From Clostridia bacterium (GTDB taxonomy: Bacteria > Bacillota > Peptococcia > DRI-13 > UBA5745): a stretch of DNA of 64,000 nucleotides. The notes beneath the pieces are model-generated. The model saw only the letters and a program-made list of their open reading frames with translations. It was not told where the DNA came from and did not search any database. Shown here in pieces: positions 26,291 through 34,055 of the stretch. Numbering within the stretch: the stretch's first letter is position 1; the number at the start of each line of letters is the position of its first letter. The DNA lies in assembly GCA_018436095.1 (NCBI GenBank), contig JAHDMJ010000005.1:1-64000 (forward strand). Direction: 5' to 3'. A program made the position numbers and the translations under genes.

Positions 26291-28450
26291 TCAGGGACCT
26301 GCTAATTCCCCCGATGCCCCTTCGGCTAGAGGCTCTTCTAATCCCACGGTGACTTTGCTGCCCACATCCACCATTACCCCGGGAGAGGGCTGCTGATACA
26401 TGACCACACCCTGGCCCGTCAGCTCAAAATTCAAATTGTATTCCGCCGCAATAGCCAAGACTTCCTCGGCGGTTTTGCCCGTCAGTTCCGGCACCGCGAT
26501 CTGTTGCAGGGTTTCTGCGCTCTTCGGCAGCTTCGTATACAAAACCACGCTGCCGCCTTTGAGCATTTTTGTATTGGCCAAGGGCAATTGGGCATATACC
26601 TGGTCGCCGGCGCCTACTATAGATACGCTGAGTCCCTGGCTGGCAGCCTGACCCTGGGCAGCGGCAACAGACATTCCCGTATAATCCAATAAGGTAACTT
26701 CTTCAAGAGAGGCGGCGCTGACTTTCTCGGGCTCCACCTGGGTGGGCACCTGCAAATAGCTGAGCACATCCTTAACCGCAGCTTGAAAAATCGGGCCGCA
26801 AACGGCGCCGCCGGTGTGCAGCGGACCTTTGGGATAGTCCATAACCACCAGGCAGACAATCTGAGGATCATTGACGGGAGCAGCTCCCATGAAAGAGGCG
26901 ATAAATTCTCTATCCGAATAACCGCCAATGCCGGGTATTATCTTTTGGGCGGTACCGGTCTTGCCGCCCACCCGGTAGCCTTCAATATAAGCGCTTTTAC
27001 CCGTACCGGAACTGACTACCGTCTCCAGGGCTTTCAGAACCTTTTCGGAGGTGGAAGCGGAAATAACCTGGCGCACCACTTCCGGCTCAATGGTCTTTAC
27101 TACATTGCCCTCGCTATCCCGGATCTCTTTGACAATCTGGGGCTTCATCAAGTTGCCGCCGTTGGTGATGGCAGAAAAGGCCGTCAGCAATTGGATAGGC
27201 GTCACTGCATTGGCGTGACCGATGCTCATGGTAGCCAAATCCAGCTCCTGGGCCCGTTTTTGGGGCACCAGGATGCCGGTGGCCTCGCCGGCCAACTCGA
27301 TGCCGGTTTTTTTGCCGAAGCCAAAGCCATTGAGGTATTTATAGAAGATATCCTTGCCCATATTCAGCCCAATGGTGACGAATACGGGGTTGCAGGAGTT
27401 TTGCACTCCTTCCAAAAAGCTTTGGGAGCCGTGGGGGGTGGACCGCCAGCAGCGCACCGTGCCGCCGGGCAGTTTGACGGCGCCGCCGCAATAGAAATGA
27501 TCATTGATGGAGGCTACCCCTTCCTCAAGGGCCCCTGCCATTACCACTGTTTTAAATGTGGAGCCCGGCTCATAAACATCGGAGATCAGGAAATTCCGCC
27601 AGTTTTTCTGGTCGTAATCATTAAAGTGGTTGGGATCGAAGGTGGGATACTCCGCCATGCCCAGCACCCTGCCGGTTTTCGGCTCCATTATCAAAATGCC
27701 CATTTTGTCCGGATTATGTTCTTCCACGGCTTTTTTGACTTCCCTCTCCAGGATGTACTGGATGGTTTCGTCCACAGTCAATACCAAACTTCGGCCGTCC
27801 TGAGAAGGAATGTACTTTTGGGTGGCGTCGGGAATGCTTTGGCCCCGGTGATCCAGTTCCATCATCAGCTTGCCGGCAACGCCGGAAAGCACGCTGTCGT
27901 AAGCAGCTTCCAGGCCGCTGAGGCCGTTGTTGTCCGTACCCACAAATCCCAGGAAATTAGCCAGGAGACTGCCTTTAGGGTAGACCCGCATGGGCTCTTC
28001 CTGGAAATCCACCCCCGGCAAGGACAGAGCCTTAATGGCGCTGGCCTGCTCCTCAGTAATTTTCCGCTTAACGTACACAAACCATTTGGTCTTGTTTTTG
28101 TTGATCCGCTCAACCAAGCCCTCTTTATCCATCTCCAGTATTTCAGCCAGATGGCCCGCCACTTCCTCGACTTTTTTGGCTTTCACTACCTCGATGGGGT
28201 TAACGTACACCGAATCCGTCATGACGCTGATGGCCAGGGGCTTGCCTTTAGCGTCATAAATAACACCCCGCCGGGCATTGATGGGAACCTCATTAAAGCG
28301 GTTATCAGAGGCCAGGCTCTCAAATTCATCGCCTTTAAATAGCTGAATCCAGGTCAATCGGCAAAAGAGCCCGGCAAACGCCAGGGAAACCAATACCAAG
28401 ATAACCTGAATCCTTTTTTTTGTCTTTATCGATACGGGCTTTTGCCGCAT
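26291..28450 (-). CDS. spoVD: Class B penicillin-binding protein with PASTA domains (SpoVD/FtsI)
   Basis: This 719-aa transpeptidase is anchored by one N-terminal helix (about 13-33). It has a dimerisation domain with RRGVIYD, the catalytic SxxK in GSTFKT, SCN as the second motif and KTGTAQ as the third. Two C-terminal PASTA domains (about 580-710) likely bind muropeptides. Architecture matches SpoVD and Firmicutes FtsI; which role it plays cannot be told, though in Clostridia the dcw copy is often called SpoVD. Confidence 0.92.
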   Translation of the reverse strand: MRQKPVSIKTKKRIQVILVLVSLAFAGLFCRLTWIQLFKGDEFESLASDNRFNEVPINARRGVIYDAKGKPLAISVMTDSVYVNPIEVVKAKKVEEVAGHLAEILEMDKEGLVERINKNKTKWFVYVKRKITEEQASAIKALSLPGVDFQEEPMRVYPKGSLLANFLGFVGTDNNGLSGLEAAYDSVLSGVAGKLMMELDHRGQSIPDATQKYIPSQDGRSLVLTVDETIQYILEREVKKAVEEHNPDKMGILIMEPKTGRVLGMAEYPTFDPNHFNDYDQKNWRNFLISDVYEPGSTFKTVVMAGALEEGVASINDHFYCGGAVKLPGGTVRCWRSTPHGSQSFLEGVQNSCNPVFVTIGLNMGKDIFYKYLNGFGFGKKTGIELAGEATGILVPQKRAQELDLATMSIGHANAVTPIQLLTAFSAITNGGNLMKPQIVKEIRDSEGNVVKTIEPEVVRQVISASTSEKVLKALETVVSSGTGKSAYIEGYRVGGKTGTAQKIIPGIGGYSDREFIASFMGAAPVNDPQIVCLVVMDYPKGPLHTGGAVCGPIFQAAVKDVLSYLQVPTQVEPEKVSAASLEEVTLLDYTGMSVAAAQGQAASQGLSVSIVGAGDQVYAQLPLANTKMLKGGSVVLYTKLPKSAETLQQIAVPELTGKTAEEVLAIAAEYNLNFELTGQGVVMYQQPSPGVMVDVGSKVTVGLEEPLAEGASGELAGP

Positions 28451-28468
28451 AATTCATCCTGCCTCTTA

Positions 28469-28999
28469 CTATTTTTTCCAGGCCAAGAAGAAATCGATCA
28501 CCGCCGCCAGAGGCTTGATGCTCTTCGTTTCCTCCTCTGCCTGATTTTCGTCAGCCTTAATTTTTCCTTCTGCTACAATGGTGGATGACATCACCATATA
28601 CTCTACCGCCTCATTCTTGACCATGCCCAGCTCCTGGCTGGCGATGGCCGCTATCCGGTCCAGGGAGCGCAGTTCTGCGATCCGGCCCCTGATTTTCTCA
28701 TTCTCTAATACAATACGTTCATTCTCAGCTTGCAAGGTATTAATCTGATAATTTAAACGGCTGACGCCGGCCTTTACAAATATGTATGACATACTGAGCA
28801 AAAATAACACAAGGGCCATTCCAAAAAATACCCAGGCTGCTGTGCGCCGGAATTCGGCATTGGACTTAACCTGCCGTCGGACCAGCCGTTTGGTATTTAA
28901 TTCCCTCTTTTGCTGCGGTTCCTGCCGTCTTCTCTGAGGCTCGGTGCCGGGGCCGTAGGCAACGTAGTCGCCGGCTACTTTTCGCAATGGTATAGCCAT
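28469..28999 (-). CDS. ftsL: Cell division protein FtsL-like
   Basis: This 176-aa protein has a long basic cytoplasmic tail, one membrane helix (about 55-78) and a short coiled coil with a leucine/isoleucine heptad pattern (LNYQINTLQAENERIVLE). It lies between rsmH and the PBP gene, the standard ftsL position. Sequence conservation in this family is low, so context carries much of the call. Confidence 0.85.
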   Translation of the reverse strand: MAIPLRKVAGDYVAYGPGTEPQRRRQEPQQKRELNTKRLVRRQVKSNAEFRRTAAWVFFGMALVLFLLSMSYIFVKAGVSRLNYQINTLQAENERIVLENEKIRGRIAELRSLDRIAAIASQELGMVKNEAVEYMVMSSTIVAEGKIKADENQAEEETKSIKPLAAVIDFFLAWKK

Positions 29000-29020
29000 A
29001 ACGTTTCTCCCAAATGATCA

Positions 29021-30037
29021 TTAGTATTTTTCAAAGCCTCTTAATTTAGCGCTGCGGGCTCTGGGGTTTTCCGCCACTTCCTCAGCGCTGGGTAAAATCG
29101 GTTTTGAGGTGAGAATCTTGCCCTGGGGGCTTTTGCCGCAGACGCAGACCGGCAAATCCTTGGGACAAATACATCCTGCCGCCAGCTTTTTAAAAGCGTC
29201 TTTGACCAGCCTGTCCTCCAAAGAATGAAAGGTAATGATGCAAAGCCTGCCGCCGGGAGCCAGGGACTCTACTGCATCGTCGATAGCCTGCTGCAATATC
29301 TCCAGTTCACCGTTGACAAATATCCGCAAAGCTTGGAAGCTGCGCTTGGCCGGGTGAGGCCCATCTTCTCTGGCCCCTGCCGGTATAGCCTTTTTAATCA
29401 CCCTCACCAGGTCTTCCGTAGTCTCTATAGGAGCTTGCGCCCTTTCCTCCACAATAAATTGAGCGATGCGCCGGCTCCAGCGTTCTTCACCGTAGCGCCA
29501 TAAAATCTCTTCCAGTTCCCGGGCGGAAGCTTGGTTTACTACTTCCTTTGCCGTCTGACCGGCAACCGGATTCATCCGCATGTCCAAAGGGCCGTTGTGC
29601 TGATAGCTGAAGCCCCGGTCCCCTTCGTCCAATTGAAAGGAGGACACCCCTAAATCCATTAGCACCCCGTCAACGGCCGCTATGCCCAACTCCTCCAGGA
29701 TAGCTTTAATCCGGGAGAAATTGCTGTGAACCAGGGTATAGGGCTTATCATAGGTTTTATAGCCCACGATCCTGCCGCAAGCTTTGGCTTCTTGAGCTGC
29801 GGCTTGATCTTGGGCCTGCTCTGCCAGAAAGCTTTCCAGGTTTGCCGCCGCCGCCTGCAAGGCTTGGGGGTCCTGGTCAATGGCTACCAAAAAACCGGAG
29901 GGCTGTATGCGCTCCAAAATAGTCCGGCTGTGGCCACCACCGCCTACGGTGCAATCCACCGCCAAAATTCCCGGCCGCAGATTTAACAGATCTATAGTTT
30001 CTTGCCAAAGTACCGGCTTATGCCGAAAAGGAATCAT
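29021..30037 (-). CDS. rsmH: 16S rRNA (cytosine-1402-N4)-methyltransferase
   Basis: This 338-aa SAM-dependent methyltransferase has VDCTVGGGGHS, DLGVSSFQLDEGDRGFSY and FHSLEDRLVK. It is slightly longer than usual because of an insertion around residues 75-100. Its ATG overlaps the mraZ stop (ATGA), as in many dcw clusters. Confidence 0.97.
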   Translation of the reverse strand: MIPFRHKPVLWQETIDLLNLRPGILAVDCTVGGGGHSRTILERIQPSGFLVAIDQDPQALQAAAANLESFLAEQAQDQAAAQEAKACGRIVGYKTYDKPYTLVHSNFSRIKAILEELGIAAVDGVLMDLGVSSFQLDEGDRGFSYQHNGPLDMRMNPVAGQTAKEVVNQASARELEEILWRYGEERWSRRIAQFIVEERAQAPIETTEDLVRVIKKAIPAGAREDGPHPAKRSFQALRIFVNGELEILQQAIDDAVESLAPGGRLCIITFHSLEDRLVKDAFKKLAAGCICPKDLPVCVCGKSPQGKILTSKPILPSAEEVAENPRARSAKLRGFEKY

Positions 30038-30459
30038 TGAAAAAGCTCCTCAGCCAAAGCTTCATAATCTTCGTCAAGGCCGCCCCGGTAGTTTTCCCAG
30101 GCTTCCTTGTCCCAAATCTCCAAATGATCGCCGGCTCCCACAATATACACTTCCTTGGTCAGATTAGCGTGGCCGCGGAGCTCCTGATTAATCAAGGTCC
30201 GCCCCTGCTTGTCAACCTCACACTCGCCGGAACCGGAGAAGAAGCGGCGCTTAAAATCCCGGTTGCGCCGGTTGAATACACTCAAGGCATTGAGCTTTTC
30301 TTCCAGCTGAGCCCAGGCTTCCATAGGGTAAACGAAAAGGCAGGCTTCCATACCTTTTGACAGCATATATTTTGTCCCCAGGCTGTCCCGAAATTTGGCG
30401 GGCATGATCAATCTGCCCTTTTCATCGATGCCGTGCTGATATTCACCGCTGAAGGCCAT
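30034..30459 (-). CDS. mraZ: Transcriptional regulator MraZ
   Basis: This 141-aa protein has two SpoVT/AbrB-like halves (GEYQHGIDEKGRLIMPAKFR, then CEVDKQGRTLINQ). MraZ forms ring-shaped oligomers and represses the dcw promoter. The ATG at 30459 follows AAAGGAGG; an in-frame upstream extension lacks homology. Its probable operator lies just upstream. Confidence 0.96.
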   Translation of the reverse strand: MAFSGEYQHGIDEKGRLIMPAKFRDSLGTKYMLSKGMEACLFVYPMEAWAQLEEKLNALSVFNRRNRDFKRRFFSGSGECEVDKQGRTLINQELRGHANLTKEVYIVGAGDHLEIWDKEAWENYRGGLDEDYEALAEELFQ

Positions 30460-30506
30460 GCCCCGCCTCCTTTCTCCCCACTCTTCCACTAGCACTCCTA
30501 TTTACT

Positions 30507-30561
30507 CCATAGTATACCACTTCACTCCACTTTGCACCACCTTTTATTTCAAAAAACCACC
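30507..30561 (-). promoter_or_regulatory. MraZ operator repeats at the dcw promoter
   Basis: On the - strand, AAGGTGG (30543-30537), AAAGTGG (30533-30527), GAAGTGG (30523-30517) and a weaker ACTATGG (30513-30507) recur every 10 bp; TTGGTGG (30563-30557) keeps the same phase. Tandem AAAGTGG boxes with 3-nt gaps are the described MraZ target in Mollicutes. A TATACT in the overlap could be the -10. Confidence 0.75.
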
Positions 30562-30615
30562 AAAAAAATTAATAAAAATTTAACACCCATTTTATTACAT
30601 TCAAAAAAAGGTATA

Positions 30616-30644
30616 AAAAATAAGGGTGATCCCAGGATCACCCT
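30616..30644 (-). terminator. Terminator of the dnaD-dnaC operon
   Basis: A perfect 10-bp stem (30623-30632 with 30635-30644) has a 2-nt loop and is followed on the - strand by TTATTTTTTAT. It lies 60 bp past the DnaC-like gene stop. Confidence 0.85.
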
Positions 30645-30703
30645 ACATCTAGTGTCTTTATATTATTCACAACACTGTATAAATCTTCGTCCGCCACTGT
30701 CTT

Positions 30704-31672
30704 CTAGCGGCTGGAGCTTTTCTCTTTTTGAGCCTTTTTAAATCGTATACTATTTTCTTTCAAATAAAGGCGTTTGCCTTCGCCCAATACCCGGTCCACC
30801 AGCCGCAAATCATAACGGCCGCTGAACTTGTCACCGATGAGATGGCTGGTAATGATCCAGGGCTTCTGCCAGCTAATCCGCTGGTCGATGAGGCTGGTTA
30901 GCTGCTCCTCCGCAAAATCAGTGAGGCGTTCCGTGCCCAAGTCCTCCAATATTAACAAATCCGCCTCCAAAAGCCGGGCCGTTAGCTGGCTGCGGCTAAA
31001 CGCCGGCCGCTCCTGCCGCTCCCGCTCCGGTTTTTCGCTGCGGCCGTAAAAATCCTCCCGCAAAGCTTCCAGCAGTTCCTCGGTGCGGATATAAATCACC
31101 CTTTTTCCCACCCCTAAAACCCGGTTAGCCACAGCGCTGCAGAGATGGGTTTTGCCGTTGCCCACGGGCCCAAACAAAAACAGATTGCCGCAAGGCTCAC
31201 CCTGAACCAGCAGCTCACTAAAGCCCTGCATCTGCTGCACCAGCCGCTCCACCTCCGCCGGCTGGTCATACCACTCCAGAGAAAAATTTTCGAAAGTCAT
31301 TTTCTTCTGCAAGGGCGACAGGCCGCTTTCCAGGATCCGGCGGCTGCCGTCATCCCGGCGCTGGCAGGAACAAGGCTGTCCCGGCTGGACATAACCTCTG
31401 TCCTGGCACAGGGGACAATCCCAGGCCACCTCGTAAACGGTTTCATCCAAGCCCAGGGATGACAAAAGCTGGCTTTTCTTCTCCTGCAAAAGGCTGATCT
31501 TTTTTTGGATACCGGCGATAGCGGTTCCTTGCCACACCTTAGTCAGACCTTCCCGGCCGGCAGCGGCCAGATCATCATCCAGCTTTTTCAACTGGGGGCT
31601 CCGGCTATAGAGCTCCATTATTCTTTTGTCCCGCTCCGCCTGTTTCAGCAGACGCCTGGTATCTCTATCCAT
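30704..31672 (-). CDS. DnaC/DnaI-like helicase loader ATPase
   Basis: This 322-aa AAA+ protein has an N-terminal helical part, a zinc-finger-like CPLCQDRGY...CSC segment (about 86-103), Walker A GPVGNGKTH (about 168) and Walker B LLILEDLGTE. This is the DnaI/DnaC family that loads the replicative helicase. The DnaD-domain gene immediately upstream supports a primosomal role. Distinction from phage-type loaders rests on chromosomal context only. Confidence 0.88.
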   Translation of the reverse strand: MDRDTRRLLKQAERDKRIMELYSRSPQLKKLDDDLAAAGREGLTKVWQGTAIAGIQKKISLLQEKKSQLLSSLGLDETVYEVAWDCPLCQDRGYVQPGQPCSCQRRDDGSRRILESGLSPLQKKMTFENFSLEWYDQPAEVERLVQQMQGFSELLVQGEPCGNLFLFGPVGNGKTHLCSAVANRVLGVGKRVIYIRTEELLEALREDFYGRSEKPERERQERPAFSRSQLTARLLEADLLILEDLGTERLTDFAEEQLTSLIDQRISWQKPWIITSHLIGDKFSGRYDLRLVDRVLGEGKRLYLKENSIRFKKAQKEKSSSR

Positions 31673-31678
31673 CCTTGT

Positions 31679-32749
31679 TTAAGCCCCCTCATTGCGCCTG
31701 TGTTCATCATCTTCCTCATAGCCTGACCACAGGCTGGAGCCCCGCTCCTTTTCGGCCTGGCGGCGATTGCTTTTGCCGGTTTTGGGGCTGTCCTGGCCCT
31801 TTGATCCTTTGGCGGCGGCCTTTTTTTCTTCCTTCCAGAGCCGGATGGCTTCTTCGCAGGCTTCCAAGCTATTGATGCCCTGCTCATGCCAGCTTTCCAG
31901 AATCGAATCAATATACTTAAAGGTCGCATTGGCCGCTCCTACGGATTCCCGGGCCGCCCGCAGAATCAGGCCATGGCTAAGGCCCCAGGCCACATGCCAT
32001 TTCACGTAGAAATCCCGCTCCATCACCGTTACCATACCGTAAAGGCCCAGGTAATCTTTTTTGATTTCCGCCGCCTTGCGGCCGATCCAGTCCACCTCGT
32101 TCATAAAGGAGGCCAGGCCTTCCAGCGTATATATACCGCTGCGATAAATCTGGGCTGCCAGGGGTTTATAATTTTTCATCTGGCCCAGATCCCGTTGGCT
32201 GCACAGCCGGAAAAAGTTAAGGATAAAGTCGGTGGACCAGCCGTATTTTATATTAAACTCCTGAATTAATTGTTTTTCTCTGGCGGTAATGCTGAGACTG
32301 CCCCGCAGCCGGTCCAGCTCTTTGACGATGCGGCAATAATCAAAATCATTTTTGCCGGCATTCTGAGGTCTTTCTTGCCGCTCTTTTTCCTTTTCTTCCT
32401 CTTCCCACAGCTCGTAAAGCCTCTGCCATAAGGGATCAAAAACGATTTGCCGTTTTGCTCCCTCCCCCCGCCACTTGGCCCAGCCCTTATCCAGAGCCCG
32501 GCCCAGCCAGGGATTAGTACCCGGCTCTTCCTGCTCCGGATAAGCCTGATCCCCAGGGCAGCTTTGACCTTGGCCTTGAGCCTGGCCGGTTAAGGCTCTT
32601 TGATCTTGCTGCTGCTGAAAAAGGGCCAGAATCAAAAAGCCTAATTCATCCGGCCCGATATTGAGAGCCTGGTGCTTTTCCAGCAACCAGCCGGAAACCG
32701 CCACATGGCCTTTTTCTTGTATGAATTGTCCAAATTCTGCCGCTTTCAT
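31679..32749 (-). CDS. DnaD-domain replication initiation protein
   Basis: This 356-aa protein has an N-terminal winged-helix-like part, a Gln-rich linker (about 45-75) and a DnaD/DnaB-type domain (about 150-300) with the YxxxGI-type pair reading SWHEQGINSLEACEEAI. A charged tail ends it. Firmicutes DnaB/DnaD proteins recruit the helicase loader, here encoded 6 bp downstream. Which of the two Bacillus proteins it equals cannot be decided. Confidence 0.82.
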   Translation of the reverse strand: MKAAEFGQFIQEKGHVAVSGWLLEKHQALNIGPDELGFLILALFQQQQDQRALTGQAQGQGQSCPGDQAYPEQEEPGTNPWLGRALDKGWAKWRGEGAKRQIVFDPLWQRLYELWEEEEKEKERQERPQNAGKNDFDYCRIVKELDRLRGSLSITAREKQLIQEFNIKYGWSTDFILNFFRLCSQRDLGQMKNYKPLAAQIYRSGIYTLEGLASFMNEVDWIGRKAAEIKKDYLGLYGMVTVMERDFYVKWHVAWGLSHGLILRAARESVGAANATFKYIDSILESWHEQGINSLEACEEAIRLWKEEKKAAAKGSKGQDSPKTGKSNRRQAEKERGSSLWSGYEEDDEHRRNEGA

Positions 32750-32775
32750 CTCGGTTTATCTCCATTCTAAAGTCT

Positions 32776-32811
32776 TATATAGTCTATCACAGAATGGTTG
32801 GCCTGTCACTT
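32776..32811 (-). promoter_or_regulatory. Promoter of dnaD-dnaC, duplicated unit A
   Basis: On the - strand, GTGACA (32809-32804) and TAGACT (32786-32781) are 17 bp apart, with TG one base before the -10. The 36-bp block is 33/36 identical to 33854-33889. Confidence 0.6.
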
Positions 32812-32919
32812 TCAAAGAAGGGTTGTTCTTTCCTCGGGAGAGCAAGCCCGGCTCAGCGGCGGGACAGGATTCCTCATGGCGAAGCAGCGCCCGGCACTGA
32901 CGGCCCTGACGGGGACAGC

Positions 32920-32952
32920 AAAAAAGAGGCCTCCTTATGAGAGAAGAGCCTC
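32920..32952 (-). terminator. Weak terminator after the P-loop/Asp23-like gene
   Basis: GAGGC/GCCTC (32948-32952 with 32926-32930) is followed on the - strand by six T (32925-32920). The stem is short, so efficiency is doubtful. Confidence 0.4.
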
Positions 32953-32993
32953 CCGGTTTATCTTGCATTATTTGATTGGCCGGCCAAAAGATC

Positions 32994-33800
32994 TCAAGCT
33001 ACGCAATTTCTCACCAGCAGATGCACCTGCTCTACCGTGATGCCGCAAAGCTCCACAACTCTGGCTTCTAAAAGCCGGCGAATATCCTGAGCCATATGAG
33101 GGATATAGCCGGAGAGCCGGGCGGTAAATTCCAGCCTCACTTCGGCATTGCCCTTGCTGACCTCCACCTGCACTTTTGTAACCTTGGCCACTCCCGGTAC
33201 ACCTGCCACCAAAAAAGTAATGATTTGATCCAAGGCATGGTCGGTGATCACCAGTTTGCCCACAGAGCTGAATTTTGGCTGAACAATGGTTTTCTCCCCC
33301 TGCTTATGGCCGGACTTCAGCCGCAGCAAATAGCGGATAGGCCGCATCAGATAGCCTTGCAGATCTTCTTTTACTTCCACCACCGGTACGGGAATCACAT
33401 GCATACCGTAAGTCTTCCGCAGTTGCTTAGCCGTAGCGATCTCATTGGGGCTGGCTACTTCTTCAATGGTAAAGTAACGGCCAGGAGGCGGCAGCTCTAA
33501 AGCTTCGCTGATGCGGTTGACCATTTTTTCCGAGGTGCCCAAGATCAGCAGCTTATCGGGCTTGACTTCCGCAAGAACCTTTTTTACTGCTTCCCGGTGA
33601 GCATCTTCTACAAAAATTGCCCGTTTTACTGCCCGCACCGCCGTTTTTTCCGCTTTGGCAGAAGAGCCCGCCAGCCGCTGGCCTTCCCGGATCAGCAGGC
33701 CATCGTCGATAACCGTATTGATATCATTTTCATAGGCTACCGTCATGGCCCGGTGGCTTTTGCCTGTACCGCTGGCCCCGACCAAAGCATAGACTTCCAT
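32994..33800 (-). CDS. P-loop NTPase fused to an Asp23-like domain
   Basis: This 268-aa protein begins with a Walker A GASGTGKS at residues 8-15. The ATPase-like region runs to about 120, with LLILGTSEK as a possible Walker B strand. The C-terminal 100 residues (KLVITDHALDQIITFLVAGVPGV onward) look like an Asp23/Gls24 alkaline-shock domain. The ATG at 33800 after AAAGGTTGTG is preferred over a longer open frame running through the promoter. The biological role is unknown; the neighbours are replication and cell-wall genes. Confidence 0.75.
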   Translation of the reverse strand: MEVYALVGASGTGKSHRAMTVAYENDINTVIDDGLLIREGQRLAGSSAKAEKTAVRAVKRAIFVEDAHREAVKKVLAEVKPDKLLILGTSEKMVNRISEALELPPPGRYFTIEEVASPNEIATAKQLRKTYGMHVIPVPVVEVKEDLQGYLMRPIRYLLRLKSGHKQGEKTIVQPKFSSVGKLVITDHALDQIITFLVAGVPGVAKVTKVQVEVSKGNAEVRLEFTARLSGYIPHMAQDIRRLLEARVVELCGITVEQVHLLVRNCVA

Positions 33801-33853
33801 GGTGTCACAACCTTTTTTAAAAGTAACGCTAATAGCATAATGCCAATCTGCGC

Positions 33854-33889
33854 TATATAGTCTACCACAGAATGATTGACCTGTCACTT
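33854..33889 (-). promoter_or_regulatory. Promoter of the P-loop/Asp23-like gene, duplicated unit B
   Basis: GTGACA (33887-33882) and TAGACT (33864-33859), 17 bp apart on the - strand, repeat unit A with three substitutions. Both hexamers and the spacing are retained. Confidence 0.6.
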
Positions 33890-34055
33890 GCGGCTGAAAT
33901 AAATCAGGATACAGCATTCTTTAGTTTTATGAGCTATTATATTTTCTGAAAGGTTAGAAGATACAGTCTAATTTCTTTCTTAATAGAGGTAATCAATTAC
34001 ACTTGTGCCGTATTGAGCAGCAATATAAGATTACGTTAGATAGGAATTGATAGAC

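Noticed and set aside
26783-28342. 519-codon open frame on the + strand
   Set aside because: It is antisense to the clear class B PBP gene, lacks a ribosome site and homology, and its composition mirrors the codon bias of the opposite strand.
33900-34055. LicT/SacY-type antiterminator site before the PRD regulator
   Set aside because: Only a weak GAAA/TTTC and TTAGA/TCTAA pairing is present, without the conserved RAT sequence or an overlapping terminator.
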